DNA of 64,000 bases from Pseudomonas guariconensis (lineage in GTDB: Bacteria > Pseudomonadota > Gammaproteobacteria > Pseudomonadales > Pseudomonadaceae), in contig NZ_FMYX01000009.1 in assembly GCF_900102675.1 (NCBI RefSeq), positions 165,876 through 229,875 of the forward strand, read 5' to 3'. This document shows positions 16,557 through 24,567 of the stretch, one piece after another. Every line of letters starts with the position of its first letter. The stretch's first letter is position 1. The notes below the pieces were generated by a model. The model was not told where the DNA came from, did no database searches, and was given only the letters and a program-made list of their open reading frames with translations. The translations under genes and the position numbers were made by a program.

Positions 16557-17729
16557 ATGGACTTTGCATTGAGCGACGAACAGGAAATGATCCGCGCATC
16601 GGCCGAGGGCTTCCTTGCCGATGTGTCCGACTGTGCCGCCGTGCGCGCGGCCATGGTCAGCGAAACCGGTTATGACACCGACCTCTGGCAGCGCCTGTGC
16701 AACGAAATGTACTGGCCTGCGATTCACATTCCCGAAGCCTACGGCGGTTTGGGCCTGGGCTTCGTCGAACTGGCCATCCTCCTGGAACAGATGGGCCGGC
16801 GCCTGTTGTGCTCGCCGTTCTTCGCCACTGCCTGCCTGGCCACGCCAGCGCTGCTGCTGGCCGGCACCGAGGCGCAAAAACAGCGCTGGCTGCCGGCCAT
16901 CGCCGAAGGCCGTGTGCGCGGCACCGCAGCCTGGGGCGATGGGGGTGGTTGGTCCGCCGAAGGTATTGGCGTGACGGCAACGCCCGAAGGCGAAGGCTAC
17001 GTGCTGGACGGCGAATACGCCCAGGTGATCGACGGCCACAGCGCCGACCTGCTGGTGGTCGCCGCGCGTCTGGCCGGCAGCACGGGCGAGGCGGGCGTGA
17101 GCCTGTTCCTGGTCGAGGCCGGGCAGACGGGCCTGGCGCGTCAGTGGCAGCCGACCATGGACCAGACCCGGCGTTTGGGCCGCGTGCGCCTCACGCGTCT
17201 GTACGTGGGCCCGGACGCGGTGCTCGGCGAGGCCGGTACGGCCTGGCCAAAACTGCAGGACATGCTGCGCCTGGCCTGCGTGGGCCTGGCCGCCGAACAG
17301 GTCGGCGGCGCCCAACAGGCGTTGGACCTGAGCGTGGCCTACCTGCAGGAGCGCCAGCAGTTCGGCCGCCCCTTGGCCAGCTTCCAAGCCCTCAAGCACC
17401 GCGCCGCCGACATGATGCTGCAAGTCGAATGCGCGCGCTCGGCGAGCTATTACGCCGCCTGCGTCGCCCAGGAGGCGCTGGATCCCGCCGGTGACGCCCA
17501 GGTGGCCGCAGAGTTGCCACTGGCCGCTTCCCTGGCCAAGTCCCAGTGCTCCCAGGCGTACTTCCACTGCGCTGCCGAGTCGATCCAGTTGCATGGCGGC
17601 GTGGGCTTTACCTGGGAATACGACCCGCATCTGTATTTCAAGCGTGCCCGGGCCAGCGAGAGCTACCTCGGCGCACCGGCCTGGCATCTGCAACAAATCG
17701 CCAGCGTGATTATCGGGGAGCAGCCATGA
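16557..17729 (+). CDS. Acyl-CoA dehydrogenase, partner (beta-type) subunit
   Basis: ACAD-fold protein of 390 aa starting MDFALSDEQEMIRASAEGFL. C-terminal domain FAD contacts are visible in YLQERQQFGRPLASFQALKH (near residue 262) and in IQLHGGVGFTWEYDPHLYFKR (near residue 342). The middle-domain SEPGAGSD motif is replaced by TAAWGDGGGW and no FERG glutamate is seen, so it should be the structural partner of the next gene. First gene of the second C/D-ring operon under box F. The stop overlaps the next start (ATGA). Confidence 0.83.
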   Translation: MDFALSDEQEMIRASAEGFLADVSDCAAVRAAMVSETGYDTDLWQRLCNEMYWPAIHIPEAYGGLGLGFVELAILLEQMGRRLLCSPFFATACLATPALLLAGTEAQKQRWLPAIAEGRVRGTAAWGDGGGWSAEGIGVTATPEGEGYVLDGEYAQVIDGHSADLLVVAARLAGSTGEAGVSLFLVEAGQTGLARQWQPTMDQTRRLGRVRLTRLYVGPDAVLGEAGTAWPKLQDMLRLACVGLAAEQVGGAQQALDLSVAYLQERQQFGRPLASFQALKHRAADMMLQVECARSASYYAACVAQEALDPAGDAQVAAELPLAASLAKSQCSQAYFHCAAESIQLHGGVGFTWEYDPHLYFKRARASESYLGAPAWHLQQIASVIIGEQP

Positions 17730-18916
17730 AGATCCGTTTCAGTGAGCAGGACGAGCGCTTTCGCCAGGAGGTCGCCCAATGGATGGCCGCCCACTTGCAG
17801 GGCGAGTTCGAAGCTCTGCGTTTTCGCGGCGGCCCGGGGGATGAGCACATGTTCCCCGAGGCGCGCAAAGCCTGGGAGCGCAAGCTCGCCGAGGGCGGCT
17901 GGACCTGCGTGGGCTGGGCGCCGGAGCATGGCGGGCGAGGGCTGTCGATCAGCCAGCAGGTGATCTTCCACGAAGAATACGCCCGCGCCGGAGGGCCCGG
18001 TCGTATGGGGCACATCGGCGAGGGCCTGGCCGGGCCGACCATCGCGGCGTTTGGCAGCGACGAACAGAAGCGGCGTTTCTTGCCGGGCATCGTCCAAGGC
18101 ACCACGTTCTGGTGCCAGGGGTATTCGGAGCCGGGGGCAGGTTCGGACCTGGCGGCGGTGAAGACCCGCGCCGCACAGGATGCCAACGGCGACTGGCTGA
18201 TCAACGGGCAGAAGGTCTGGACATCGCTGGCCCACGAATCGGACTGGTGTTTCGTGCTGGCCCGCACCGAGCCGGGCAGCGTCGGCCACCAGGGCTTGTC
18301 GTTCTTGCTGGTGCCGATGGACCAGCCGGGCATCAGCGTGCGGCCGATCGAGCAGATGACCGGCACCTCGGAGTTCAACGAGGTGTTCTTCGACGACGCC
18401 CGCACCGAGGCGTCGAACATCGTCGGCCAGCCGGGCGAGGGCTGGAAGATCGCCATGGCGTTGCTGGGCTTCGAGCGCGGCGTGTCCACCCTGGGCCAGC
18501 AGATGCAGTTCCAGAACGAGCTCGACGAGATCATCGCCATCGCTCGTACCAACGGCGCCGACCGTGACCCGCACCTGCGCCAGCGCCTGGCCGAGGCGTG
18601 GTGTGGCCTGCGCATCCTGCGCTACAACTCGCTGCGCATGCTCTCCGGGCCTCAGGACGGCACGCTGCGCCGCGAGGCGACCATCTACAAGCTGGGCTGG
18701 TCGAGCTGGCACGCCAGCCTCGGCAAGCTGGCCATGGACGTGCTCGGCCCCCAGGCCGAGTTGCTCGAGGCTGCGCCGTATCAGCTCAACCGCCTGCAAT
18801 CGCTGTATCTGTTCAGCCGCGCCGACACCCTGTACGGCGGCAGCAACGAGATCCAGCGCAACATCATCGCCGAACGCGCCCTGGGCATGCCCCGGGAGCC
18901 GCGCCCGCGTCCCTGA
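17726..18916 (+). CDS. Acyl-CoA dehydrogenase, catalytic-type subunit
   Basis: ACAD of 396 aa. GYSEPGAGSDLAAVKTRA (about residue 133) is the FAD/substrate motif, the candidate catalytic glutamate is in LLGFERG (about residue 250), and the end reads LYGGSNEIQRNIIAERALG with Gly at the medium-chain catalytic position. It overlaps the upstream partner by 4 nt, which strongly suggests a fixed-ratio heteromer. Subunit order (beta then alpha) is reversed relative to the pair at 12025-14281. Substrate inferred to be a steroid C/D-ring or side-chain CoA ester. I rejected a longer in-frame reading that begins inside the previous gene. Confidence 0.85.
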   Translation: MKIRFSEQDERFRQEVAQWMAAHLQGEFEALRFRGGPGDEHMFPEARKAWERKLAEGGWTCVGWAPEHGGRGLSISQQVIFHEEYARAGGPGRMGHIGEGLAGPTIAAFGSDEQKRRFLPGIVQGTTFWCQGYSEPGAGSDLAAVKTRAAQDANGDWLINGQKVWTSLAHESDWCFVLARTEPGSVGHQGLSFLLVPMDQPGISVRPIEQMTGTSEFNEVFFDDARTEASNIVGQPGEGWKIAMALLGFERGVSTLGQQMQFQNELDEIIAIARTNGADRDPHLRQRLAEAWCGLRILRYNSLRMLSGPQDGTLRREATIYKLGWSSWHASLGKLAMDVLGPQAELLEAAPYQLNRLQSLYLFSRADTLYGGSNEIQRNIIAERALGMPREPRPRP

Positions 18917-18931
18917 TCGAGGAGTCTTCGC

Positions 18932-19714
18932 ATGTCCGTTCCACACTATGTTCCCGGCCATGGCCTGCTGCGCGGCAAGTCGGTGCTGATCACCGCTGCG
19001 GCCGGTTCCGGCATCGGTTTTTCTGCCGCCTTGCGTGCGGCCGAGGAGGGCTGCCGGGCCCTGATGATCAGTGACATCCACGAAGGCCGGCTCAATGAAG
19101 CGGTCACGCGCATCCGCGAGGCCACCGGCCTTGCCCAGGTGCATGGGCGCCTGTGCAATGTCACCGACGAAGATCAGGTGCGTACCCTGGTCGAGGTCGC
19201 CGAGGGTACCTTGGGCGGCGTCGATGTGCTGATCAACAACGCCGGCCTGGGTGGGTCGCGGGCACTGGTGGAGATGCCCGACGATGAATGGAACCGGGTG
19301 CTCGATGTGACCCTCACCGGCACCATGCGCATGACCCGCGCCATGCTGCCGTACATGATGGCGCGTCGCGCCGGCGTCATCGTCAACAACGCCTCGGTGC
19401 TCGGCTGGCGCGCGCAGAAGCAACAGGCTCACTACGCCGCGGCCAAGGCCGGGGTCATGGCCCTGACGCGCTGCGCGGCGGTGGAAGCTGCCGAGCATGG
19501 CATCCGCATCAACGCGGTGAGCCCGAGCATCGCCATGCACGATTTTCTCGCCCGCTCCGCGCCCCAGGCGGTGCTCGACCAGCTGGCGGCCAACGAGGCC
19601 TTTGGCCGCGCCGCCGAGGTGTGGGAAGTGGCCAACGTGATGATGTTCCTGGCCAGCGACTACAGCTCGTACATGACCGGCGAAGTGCTGTCGGTTTCCA
19701 GCCAGAGGGCCTGA
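18932..19714 (+). CDS. ipdF: SDR dehydrogenase IpdF-like
   Basis: SDR of 260 aa closely resembling mycobacterial IpdF as I remember it: LLRGKSVLITAAAGSGIGFS at the N-terminus, NNAGLGG near residue 99, the long shared run around NNASVLGWRAQKQQAHYAAAK with catalytic Ser, Tyr and Lys, RINAVSPSIA, and the end SYMTGEVLSVSSQ. IpdF oxidises the 5-hydroxyl of the bicyclic HIC-CoA intermediate before IpdC and EchA20 act. It follows the ACAD pair by 15 nt and precedes a MaoC hydratase by 2 nt. Assignment made by memory of the family, not by search. Confidence 0.82.
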   Translation: MSVPHYVPGHGLLRGKSVLITAAAGSGIGFSAALRAAEEGCRALMISDIHEGRLNEAVTRIREATGLAQVHGRLCNVTDEDQVRTLVEVAEGTLGGVDVLINNAGLGGSRALVEMPDDEWNRVLDVTLTGTMRMTRAMLPYMMARRAGVIVNNASVLGWRAQKQQAHYAAAKAGVMALTRCAAVEAAEHGIRINAVSPSIAMHDFLARSAPQAVLDQLAANEAFGRAAEVWEVANVMMFLASDYSSYMTGEVLSVSSQRA

Positions 19715-19716
19715 AC

Positions 19717-20175
19717 ATGGCGCGTATCTTCCGCACACCCGAGGCGTTGCACGAAGCGGTGGGCCAGGAGCTTGGCAAAAGCGACTGGTTGCGCATCGAC
19801 CAGGCGCGCATCGACCTGTTCGCCGAGGCCAGTGGCGACCACCAATGGATCCACGTCGATCCCGAGCGCGCGGCCCAGGGGCCATTCGGCGCCTGCATCG
19901 CCCACGGCTACCTGAGCCTGTCGCTGGTCAACCTGTTCTTGCCGCAGATCATCGAAGTTCAGGGCATCGCCATGGGCGTCAACTATGGTTGTGAACGTGT
20001 GCGTTTTCCGTCGGTGGTGCGTGTGGGGTCGCGGGTGCGCGGCAGTGCCTTGCTGGTCTCGACCGAGGCGGTCGGCAGCGGGGTGCAGGCGGTGATCCGC
20101 GTCAGCGTCGAGATCGAAGGCCAGGAGCGTCCTGGCTGCGTGGTCGACACCATCAGCCGGTACTACCCGGCATGA
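19717..20175 (+). CDS. MaoC-family (R)-enoyl-CoA hydratase
   Basis: Hot-dog fold protein of 152 aa with the hydratase 2 motif: ASGDHQWIHVDPERA (about residues 38-52) holds the catalytic Asp and His, followed by GPFGACIAHGYLSLSLV. It adds water to a trans-2-enoyl-CoA, giving the (R)-hydroxy ester. ATG lies 2 nt after the ipdF stop. Together with ipdF, the ACAD pair and the thiolase downstream it makes a complete beta-oxidation module, so this operon can shorten one CoA-linked chain by itself. Confidence 0.85.
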   Translation: MARIFRTPEALHEAVGQELGKSDWLRIDQARIDLFAEASGDHQWIHVDPERAAQGPFGACIAHGYLSLSLVNLFLPQIIEVQGIAMGVNYGCERVRFPSVVRVGSRVRGSALLVSTEAVGSGVQAVIRVSVEIEGQERPGCVVDTISRYYPA

Positions 20176-20194
20176 GTCATCCAAGGAGTCCAGC

Positions 20195-21397
20195 ATGAAC
20201 GAAGCAGTGATCGTTTCCACGGCGCGTACGCCCATCGGCAAGGCCTTTCGCGGCGCCTTCAACGACACCGAGGCCCCGACCCTGGGTGGCCACGTGGTAG
20301 CCGAAGCGGTACGCCGCGCAGGCATCGCGCCGGACGAAGTGGACGATGTGATCATCGGCGCCGCCGCCCAGCAGGGCACTCAGGCCTATAACCTTGGGCG
20401 CCTGTGCGCCACGGCCGCCGGGCTGCCGGTGCAGGTGTCCGGCATGGCGGTGGAGCGCCAGTGCGCCTCGGGCCTGATGAGCATCGCCATCGCTGCCAAG
20501 GGCATCCTCTGCAACGAGCTCGACATTGCCGTGGCCGGTGGCCTGGAGTCGATCTCCCTGGTGCAGAACAAGCACAAGAACCTCTACCGCTGGCAGTCCA
20601 CCCTGGTGCGTGAACGTGACCCGCGGGCCTACATCCCGATGCTCGAGACCGGCGAAATCGTCGCCCAGCGCTACGGCATCACCCGTGAAGAACAGGATGC
20701 CTACAGCCTGCAGAGCCAACTGCGCACCGCCAGCGCGCAACAGGGCGGGCGCTTCGACCTGGAACTGGCGCCGTTGACCACCCAGAAACTGATCGTCGAC
20801 AAGGCCAGCGGCGAGAGCCGTCATGAAGCGGTGACCCTGTTGCAGGACGAGTGCAACCGCCCCGACACCACCGCCGCCAGCCTGGCGGCCCTGGAGCCGG
20901 TGTGGGGGGGCGGGCAGTGGACCGAAGCCGGGCGTTTCATCACCGCTGGCAACGCCTCCCAGCTCTCGGACGGCGCCTCGGCCTCGGTGCTGATGAGCGC
21001 GCGCTTGGCCGAGCAGCGCGGGTTGCAACCGCTGGGTATCTATCGCGGGCTGGCGGTGGCCGGTTGCGAGGCCGACGAGATGGGCATCGGGCCGGTGTAC
21101 GCGATCCCCAAACTGCTCAAGCGCCATGGCCTGAAGGTCGATGACATCGGCCTGTGGGAGCTCAACGAAGCGTTCGCCTGCCAGGTGCTGTACTGCCGCG
21201 ACACACTGGGCATCGACAACGACCGCCTCAATGTCAACGGCGGCGCAATTGCCATTGGCCACCCGTTTGGCATGTCGGGGGCGCGGATGGTCGGGCATGG
21301 GTTGATCGAGGGTAAACGCCGGGGTGTGCGCTATGTGGTGGTGAGCATGTGCATCGGCGGTGGCATGGGCGCTGCTGCGCTGTTCGAGGTGGCTTGA
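20195..21397 (+). CDS. Thiolase (acetyl-CoA C-acyltransferase)
   Basis: Thiolase of 400 aa with C90 (ERQCASGLMSI), NEAFA, H356 (GGAIAIGHPFGMSG) and C386 (MCIGGGMGAA). Its length and PFGMSG loop are closer to standard FadA/FadA5 thiolases than the 382-aa paralogue at 14274. Likely releases acetyl- or propionyl-CoA from a steroid-derived beta-ketoacyl-CoA. The ksi start follows after a single base. Confidence 0.85.
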   Translation: MNEAVIVSTARTPIGKAFRGAFNDTEAPTLGGHVVAEAVRRAGIAPDEVDDVIIGAAAQQGTQAYNLGRLCATAAGLPVQVSGMAVERQCASGLMSIAIAAKGILCNELDIAVAGGLESISLVQNKHKNLYRWQSTLVRERDPRAYIPMLETGEIVAQRYGITREEQDAYSLQSQLRTASAQQGGRFDLELAPLTTQKLIVDKASGESRHEAVTLLQDECNRPDTTAASLAALEPVWGGGQWTEAGRFITAGNASQLSDGASASVLMSARLAEQRGLQPLGIYRGLAVAGCEADEMGIGPVYAIPKLLKRHGLKVDDIGLWELNEAFACQVLYCRDTLGIDNDRLNVNGGAIAIGHPFGMSGARMVGHGLIEGKRRGVRYVVVSMCIGGGMGAAALFEVA

Positions 21398-21398
21398 G

Positions 21399-21785
21399 AT
21401 GGGCCTGCCGACGCCAGAGCAGGTGCAGGTGCGCATGCAGCGTTACGTCGAGCTGGTGGACGCCGGGGACATCGACGGCATCCTGGCGTTGTACGCCGAG
21501 GATGCCACCGTCGAAGACCCGGTGGGCCAGCCGCCGTTGCGTGGGATGGACGCGATCAGTGCGTTCTATCGGCAAGGGTTGGGGCAGATGAATGTGTCCG
21601 CAGCCCTCACCGGACCTGTGCGCGCTACCCACAACGGCTGCGGCGCCGTGCCGTTTCGGGTGGACCTCACCTGGGACGGGCGCGAATGCTCGCTGCAGGT
21701 GATCGATGTGATGGAGTTCGATGAGCACGGCCTGATCCGCAGCATGAAGGCCTTCTGGAGCGAAGTGAACCTCCAGTCGCGTTGA
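21399..21785 (+). CDS. ksi: Delta5-3-ketosteroid isomerase
   Basis: Small SnoaL/NTF2-fold isomerase, 128 aa, that moves the C5-C6 double bond of a 3-ketosteroid to C4-C5 through a dienolate. Every catalytic residue of the Pseudomonas putida enzyme is at the same number: Y16 (QRYVELVD), D40 (ATVEDPVG) and D103 (VIDVMEFDEHG). Segments ATVEDPVGQPP, AFYRQGLG, GPVRATHNGCGA and FWSEVNL are near-identical to that enzyme as I know it. ATG 21399 starts one base after the thiolase stop. Its presence implies use of 3beta-hydroxy-delta5 or delta5-3-keto steroids as well as bile acids. Last gene of the operon. Confidence 0.95.
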   Translation: MGLPTPEQVQVRMQRYVELVDAGDIDGILALYAEDATVEDPVGQPPLRGMDAISAFYRQGLGQMNVSAALTGPVRATHNGCGAVPFRVDLTWDGRECSLQVIDVMEFDEHGLIRSMKAFWSEVNLQSR

Positions 21786-21807
21786 GAGCGATTGCACCGG
21801 CTACGCC

Positions 21808-21957
21808 GGTGTTCGCGGGTGAATCGGAGCGCCGAACCGCCGCTCCCACAGGTGCTACGCTGCGTTCTGGTCTGTGGAGTCGGTGCAAATGGGGCTGCTT
21901 TGCAGCCCATCGCAGGCTTTGCCTGCGTCTACGAGAGCGGATTTACCCGCGAACACC
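21808..21957. repeat. Clustered REP-like elements between convergent genes
   Basis: The gap between ksi and the minus-strand SDR holds a diverged REP (GTTCGCGGGTGAATCGGAGC near 21813), CCGCTCCCACAGG (21840-21852), and an opposite REP half GCGGATTTACCCGCGAAC (near 21937-21954). No gene is seen here. Such REP groups are common between convergent genes in the putida group. Confidence 0.5.
21892..21908. terminator. Hairpin between ksi and SDR (convergent)
   Basis: GGGCTGC-TTT-GCAGCCC, perfect 7-bp stem between two converging transcription units. Same stem as at 26533; no T tract. Confidence 0.5.
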
Positions 21958-21990
21958 GGGAAGTCCTCGGCGCTTTTCGCTGTGCCCAGG

Positions 21991-22764
21991 TCACTGGCTT
22001 TTCGCCGCATCGAGGAAAGCCGGGCGTTCGCCGCCGCCATGCACCATCAGGTCGGCGCCGCTGACATAGCGGGCGAGCGGCGACGCCAGGTACAGGCAGG
22101 TGTCGCCGATGTCGTCCGGCTCGGCCAAGCGGCCCAAGGGCACGGTCGCGGCCACCTGGGCCTGTTGCTGGGCGTCACCATAATGCAGTTCGGCCTGTTC
22201 GGTCAGGATCAACCCGGCAGTGACCGCATTGACCCGCACCTTGGGCGCCCACTCCACCGCCAGCGAGCGGGTCAGGTTGAGCAAGCCGGCCTTGGCGGCG
22301 CCGTAGGCGGCGGTGCCGGGCGAGGGGCGGGTGGCGCTGACGCTGCAGATGTTGACGATGGCGCCGCCCTCGGCCTGCTCCTGCATCACCCGGTTGGCCA
22401 ACTGGCACAGGTTCAGCGGGGCCAGCAGGTTGAGCCGCACGATGGACTCGGAAAACCGTGGCGAGGCCGTGGCCGCTTCGGCGAACGGCGCGCCGCCGGC
22501 GTTGTTGACCAGCACATCGAGGCGGCCGAAGAACTTGAGCACGTTGCCGATCAATTGCTCGAGCTGCTCCAGGTCACGCACGTCGCACTGCATGAACACC
22601 GCCTGCTTGCCGCCGCCGCTGGGCAGCCGCTCCGGTGCCTGGCGGCCGCAGATCACCACGTTCGCACCGCACTCCAGGAAGCGGCGGGTGATACCGCGGC
22701 CCACGCCTTTGGCACCACCTGTGACCAGAACCACTTTGCCGCGAAAATCCAATGGGTCATGCAT
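21991..22764 (-). CDS. SDR-family oxidoreductase of the steroid block
   Basis: Classical SDR of 257 aa. MHDPLDFRGKVVLVTGGAKG leads into the cofactor loop, NNAGG near residue 89, catalytic SVSATRPSPGTAAYGAAKAG (Ser, Tyr, Lys), and a C-terminal VSGADLMVHGGGE. I placed the start at ATG 22764; a reading from 22830 would run through the promoter dyad. It is divergent from hsaD and has its own box G 64 nt upstream, so it is a separate unit of the regulon. Substrate unknown: hydroxysteroid or hydroxyacyl-CoA. Confidence 0.82.
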   Translation of the reverse strand: MHDPLDFRGKVVLVTGGAKGVGRGITRRFLECGANVVICGRQAPERLPSGGGKQAVFMQCDVRDLEQLEQLIGNVLKFFGRLDVLVNNAGGAPFAEAATASPRFSESIVRLNLLAPLNLCQLANRVMQEQAEGGAIVNICSVSATRPSPGTAAYGAAKAGLLNLTRSLAVEWAPKVRVNAVTAGLILTEQAELHYGDAQQQAQVAATVPLGRLAEPDDIGDTCLYLASPLARYVSGADLMVHGGGERPAFLDAAKSQ

Positions 22765-22828
22765 GGAAATGCCTTGTCTTGTCTGTCGGAAGGTTGCCTC
22801 GATGCTAGGCAGCCATTGCCGTGCGGCC

Positions 22829-22846
22829 AACGTCCAAAGGGACTAG
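22829..22846 (-). promoter_or_regulatory. Steroid-box G (18-bp dyad), SDR promoter
   Basis: On the minus strand CTAGTCC-CTTT-GGACGTT, 64 nt before the SDR start. TAGCAT, a possible -10, begins 21 nt after the dyad. Confidence 0.68.
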
Positions 22847-22857
22847 GGGCGCCGCTT

Positions 22858-22875
22858 GTAGTCTTGTTGGACGAT
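22858..22875 (+). promoter_or_regulatory. Steroid-box H (18-bp dyad), hsaD operon promoter
   Basis: GTAGTCT-TGTT-GGACGAT followed by GCCG as in box E, 60 nt before hsaD. GAATAA starts 21 nt after the dyad. Boxes G and H stand 11 nt apart, serving divergent units. Confidence 0.7.
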
Positions 22876-22911
22876 GCCGTATGCCCTGGCCGCTCTGAAT
22901 AATCCCGGTAC

Positions 22912-22919
22912 AACAACAA
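22912..22919 (+). promoter_or_regulatory. AAnAAnAA motif in hsaD leader
   Basis: AACAACAA 16 nt before the hsaD ATG, just upstream of its SD (CGGGAGG). Possible Crc/Hfq site; inferred. Confidence 0.5.
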
Positions 22920-22935
22920 GCCGGGAGGTTTCCCC

Positions 22936-23763
22936 ATGGGCGCAGCAGCGCAAGGGCACAAGGTCAGGTTGGCGGATGGCCTGCAACTGCACTATCAGGA
23001 CGTCGGCACGGGCGAGGCGGTGGTATTCATCCATGGCAGCGGTCCAGGCGCCAGCGGCCACAGCAACTTCAAGCGCAACTACCCGCAATTCGCCGCCGCC
23101 GGCTATCGTGCCATCGTGCCGGACCTGCCGGGCTACGGCGCCTCGGACAAACCACAGACCGCCTACACCCTGGATTTCTTCGTCGAGGCGTTGCTGGGGC
23201 TGCTCGACGCGCTGGACATCCAGCGCTGCACCCTGGTCGGCAACTCCCTGGGCGGCGCCATCGCCATTGCCATCGCCCTGCGCCAGCCGCAGCGGGTGGC
23301 GCGCCTGGTGCTGATGGCCCCCGGCGGGTTGATGGACAAGGCCCAGTACTACCTACAGATGGAAGGCATCCAGCGCATGGCCGCGGCCTTTGCCAGTGGC
23401 GAGCTGCGCGACGCTTCCGGCATGAGGCGCCTGCTGGGCTTGCAACTGTTCGACCCCTCGCTGATCGACGATGACACCGTCGCCGAGCGCGTCGCGGTGG
23501 TCGCTGAGCAGCCCCCGTGCGTGCTCTCGACCATGGAGGTGCCGAACATGGCCGAACAGCTGTCGCAGCTGGCTTGCCCGATCCTCGGCTTCTGGGGCAT
23601 GAACGACAAGTTCTGTCCGGTGTCCGGGGCCAACACCCTGATGCAGGCCTGCCAGCGCATCCGCTTCGTGCTACTGAGCGAGTGTGGCCATTGGGTGATG
23701 GTCGAGCACCGTGAGCTGTTCAACCGCGAATGCCTGGCGTTCCTCGCGGAGGGCCGAGCATGA
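22936..23763 (+). CDS. hsaD: 4,9-DSHA hydrolase HsaD (meta-cleavage product hydrolase)
   Basis: Alpha/beta hydrolase of 275 aa that splits the HsaC ring-fission product 4,9-DSHA by C-C hydrolysis, giving the C/D-ring acid (HIP, also called DOHNAA) and 2-hydroxyhexa-2,4-dienoate. The oxyanion motif HGSGPGASG (33-41) is typical of MCP hydrolases; the triad is S104 (GNSLGG), D224 (WGMNDKF) and H252 (ECGHWVMVEH). Start ATG 22936 with CGGGAGG upstream. The stop overlaps hsaE (ATGA). Starts the hsaD-E-G-F operon under box H. Confidence 0.93.
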   Translation: MGAAAQGHKVRLADGLQLHYQDVGTGEAVVFIHGSGPGASGHSNFKRNYPQFAAAGYRAIVPDLPGYGASDKPQTAYTLDFFVEALLGLLDALDIQRCTLVGNSLGGAIAIAIALRQPQRVARLVLMAPGGLMDKAQYYLQMEGIQRMAAAFASGELRDASGMRRLLGLQLFDPSLIDDDTVAERVAVVAEQPPCVLSTMEVPNMAEQLSQLACPILGFWGMNDKFCPVSGANTLMQACQRIRFVLLSECGHWVMVEHRELFNRECLAFLAEGRA

Positions 23764-24551
23764 GCCTCGAACTGCGCCGCCAGCACGGCGACGAACTCTA
23801 CCAGGCCCTGTGCGACGGCCAGACCCTGGCCCCGCTGACCGAGCGCTGGCCCCAGATCAGCATCGAAGACGCCTACCATATTTCCCTGCACTGCATCGAA
23901 CGCCGGGTGGCGGCGGGCGATCGCATCGTCGGCAAGAAAATCGGCGTCACCTCGGCTGCCGTGCAGCGCATGCTCGATGTGCACCAGCCGGACTTCGGCT
24001 TCATCACCCGGGGTATGGCCTTCGACAATGGCGCCGACATCTCGCTCGCCGGGAACCGCCTGATCCAGCCGCGCGCCGAGGGCGAGATCGCCTTCGTGCT
24101 CAAGCACGACCTGATCGGCCCGGGAGTGACCGAGGCCGATGTGCTGGCGGCCACCGATTACGTTACGCCGTGCTTCGAGATCGTCGACTCACGCATCCAT
24201 GACTGGCGCATCCGCATTCAGGACACCGTGGCCGACAACGCCTCGTGCGGCGTGTTCGTGCTCGGCCAGGAACGCGTCGACCCGCGCGAACTCGACCTGC
24301 CGGCGCTGCACATGCGCGTGTTCAAGAACGGCGAGCTGCTGAGCGAGGGCCTGGGCTCGGCGGTGCAGGGCAACCCGTTGACCGCGGTCGCCTGGCTGGC
24401 CAACACCCTCGGCGCCTTCGGCATCCCCTTCAAGGCGGGCGAGGTGATCCTCTCCGGCTCGCTGGTGCCGCTGGAGCCGGTGCGGGCAGGCGACCGCTTT
24501 TCCCTGACCATCGACGGCCTGGGCAGTGCCCAGGTGTCCTTCCGAGCCTGA
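23760..24551 (+). CDS. hsaE: 2-hydroxyhexa-2,4-dienoate hydratase HsaE
   Basis: Member of the 2-hydroxypentadienoate hydratase/fumarylacetoacetate hydrolase superfamily, 263 aa. It adds water to the dienoate released by HsaD, giving 4-hydroxy-2-oxohexanoate. Marks: GKKIGVTSAAVQRMLDVHQPDFG (residue 61 on), the metal-binding acidic residues in RAEGEIAFVLKHDL and CFEIVDSRI, and the late LVPLEPVRAGDRF. I chose ATG 23760, which overlaps the hsaD stop by 4 nt; an upstream in-frame start within hsaD is not needed. Confidence 0.93.
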   Translation: MSLELRRQHGDELYQALCDGQTLAPLTERWPQISIEDAYHISLHCIERRVAAGDRIVGKKIGVTSAAVQRMLDVHQPDFGFITRGMAFDNGADISLAGNRLIQPRAEGEIAFVLKHDLIGPGVTEADVLAATDYVTPCFEIVDSRIHDWRIRIQDTVADNASCGVFVLGQERVDPRELDLPALHMRVFKNGELLSEGLGSAVQGNPLTAVAWLANTLGAFGIPFKAGEVILSGSLVPLEPVRAGDRFSLTIDGLGSAQVSFRA

Positions 24552-24567
24552 TCGAGGAGCAAGGCCC

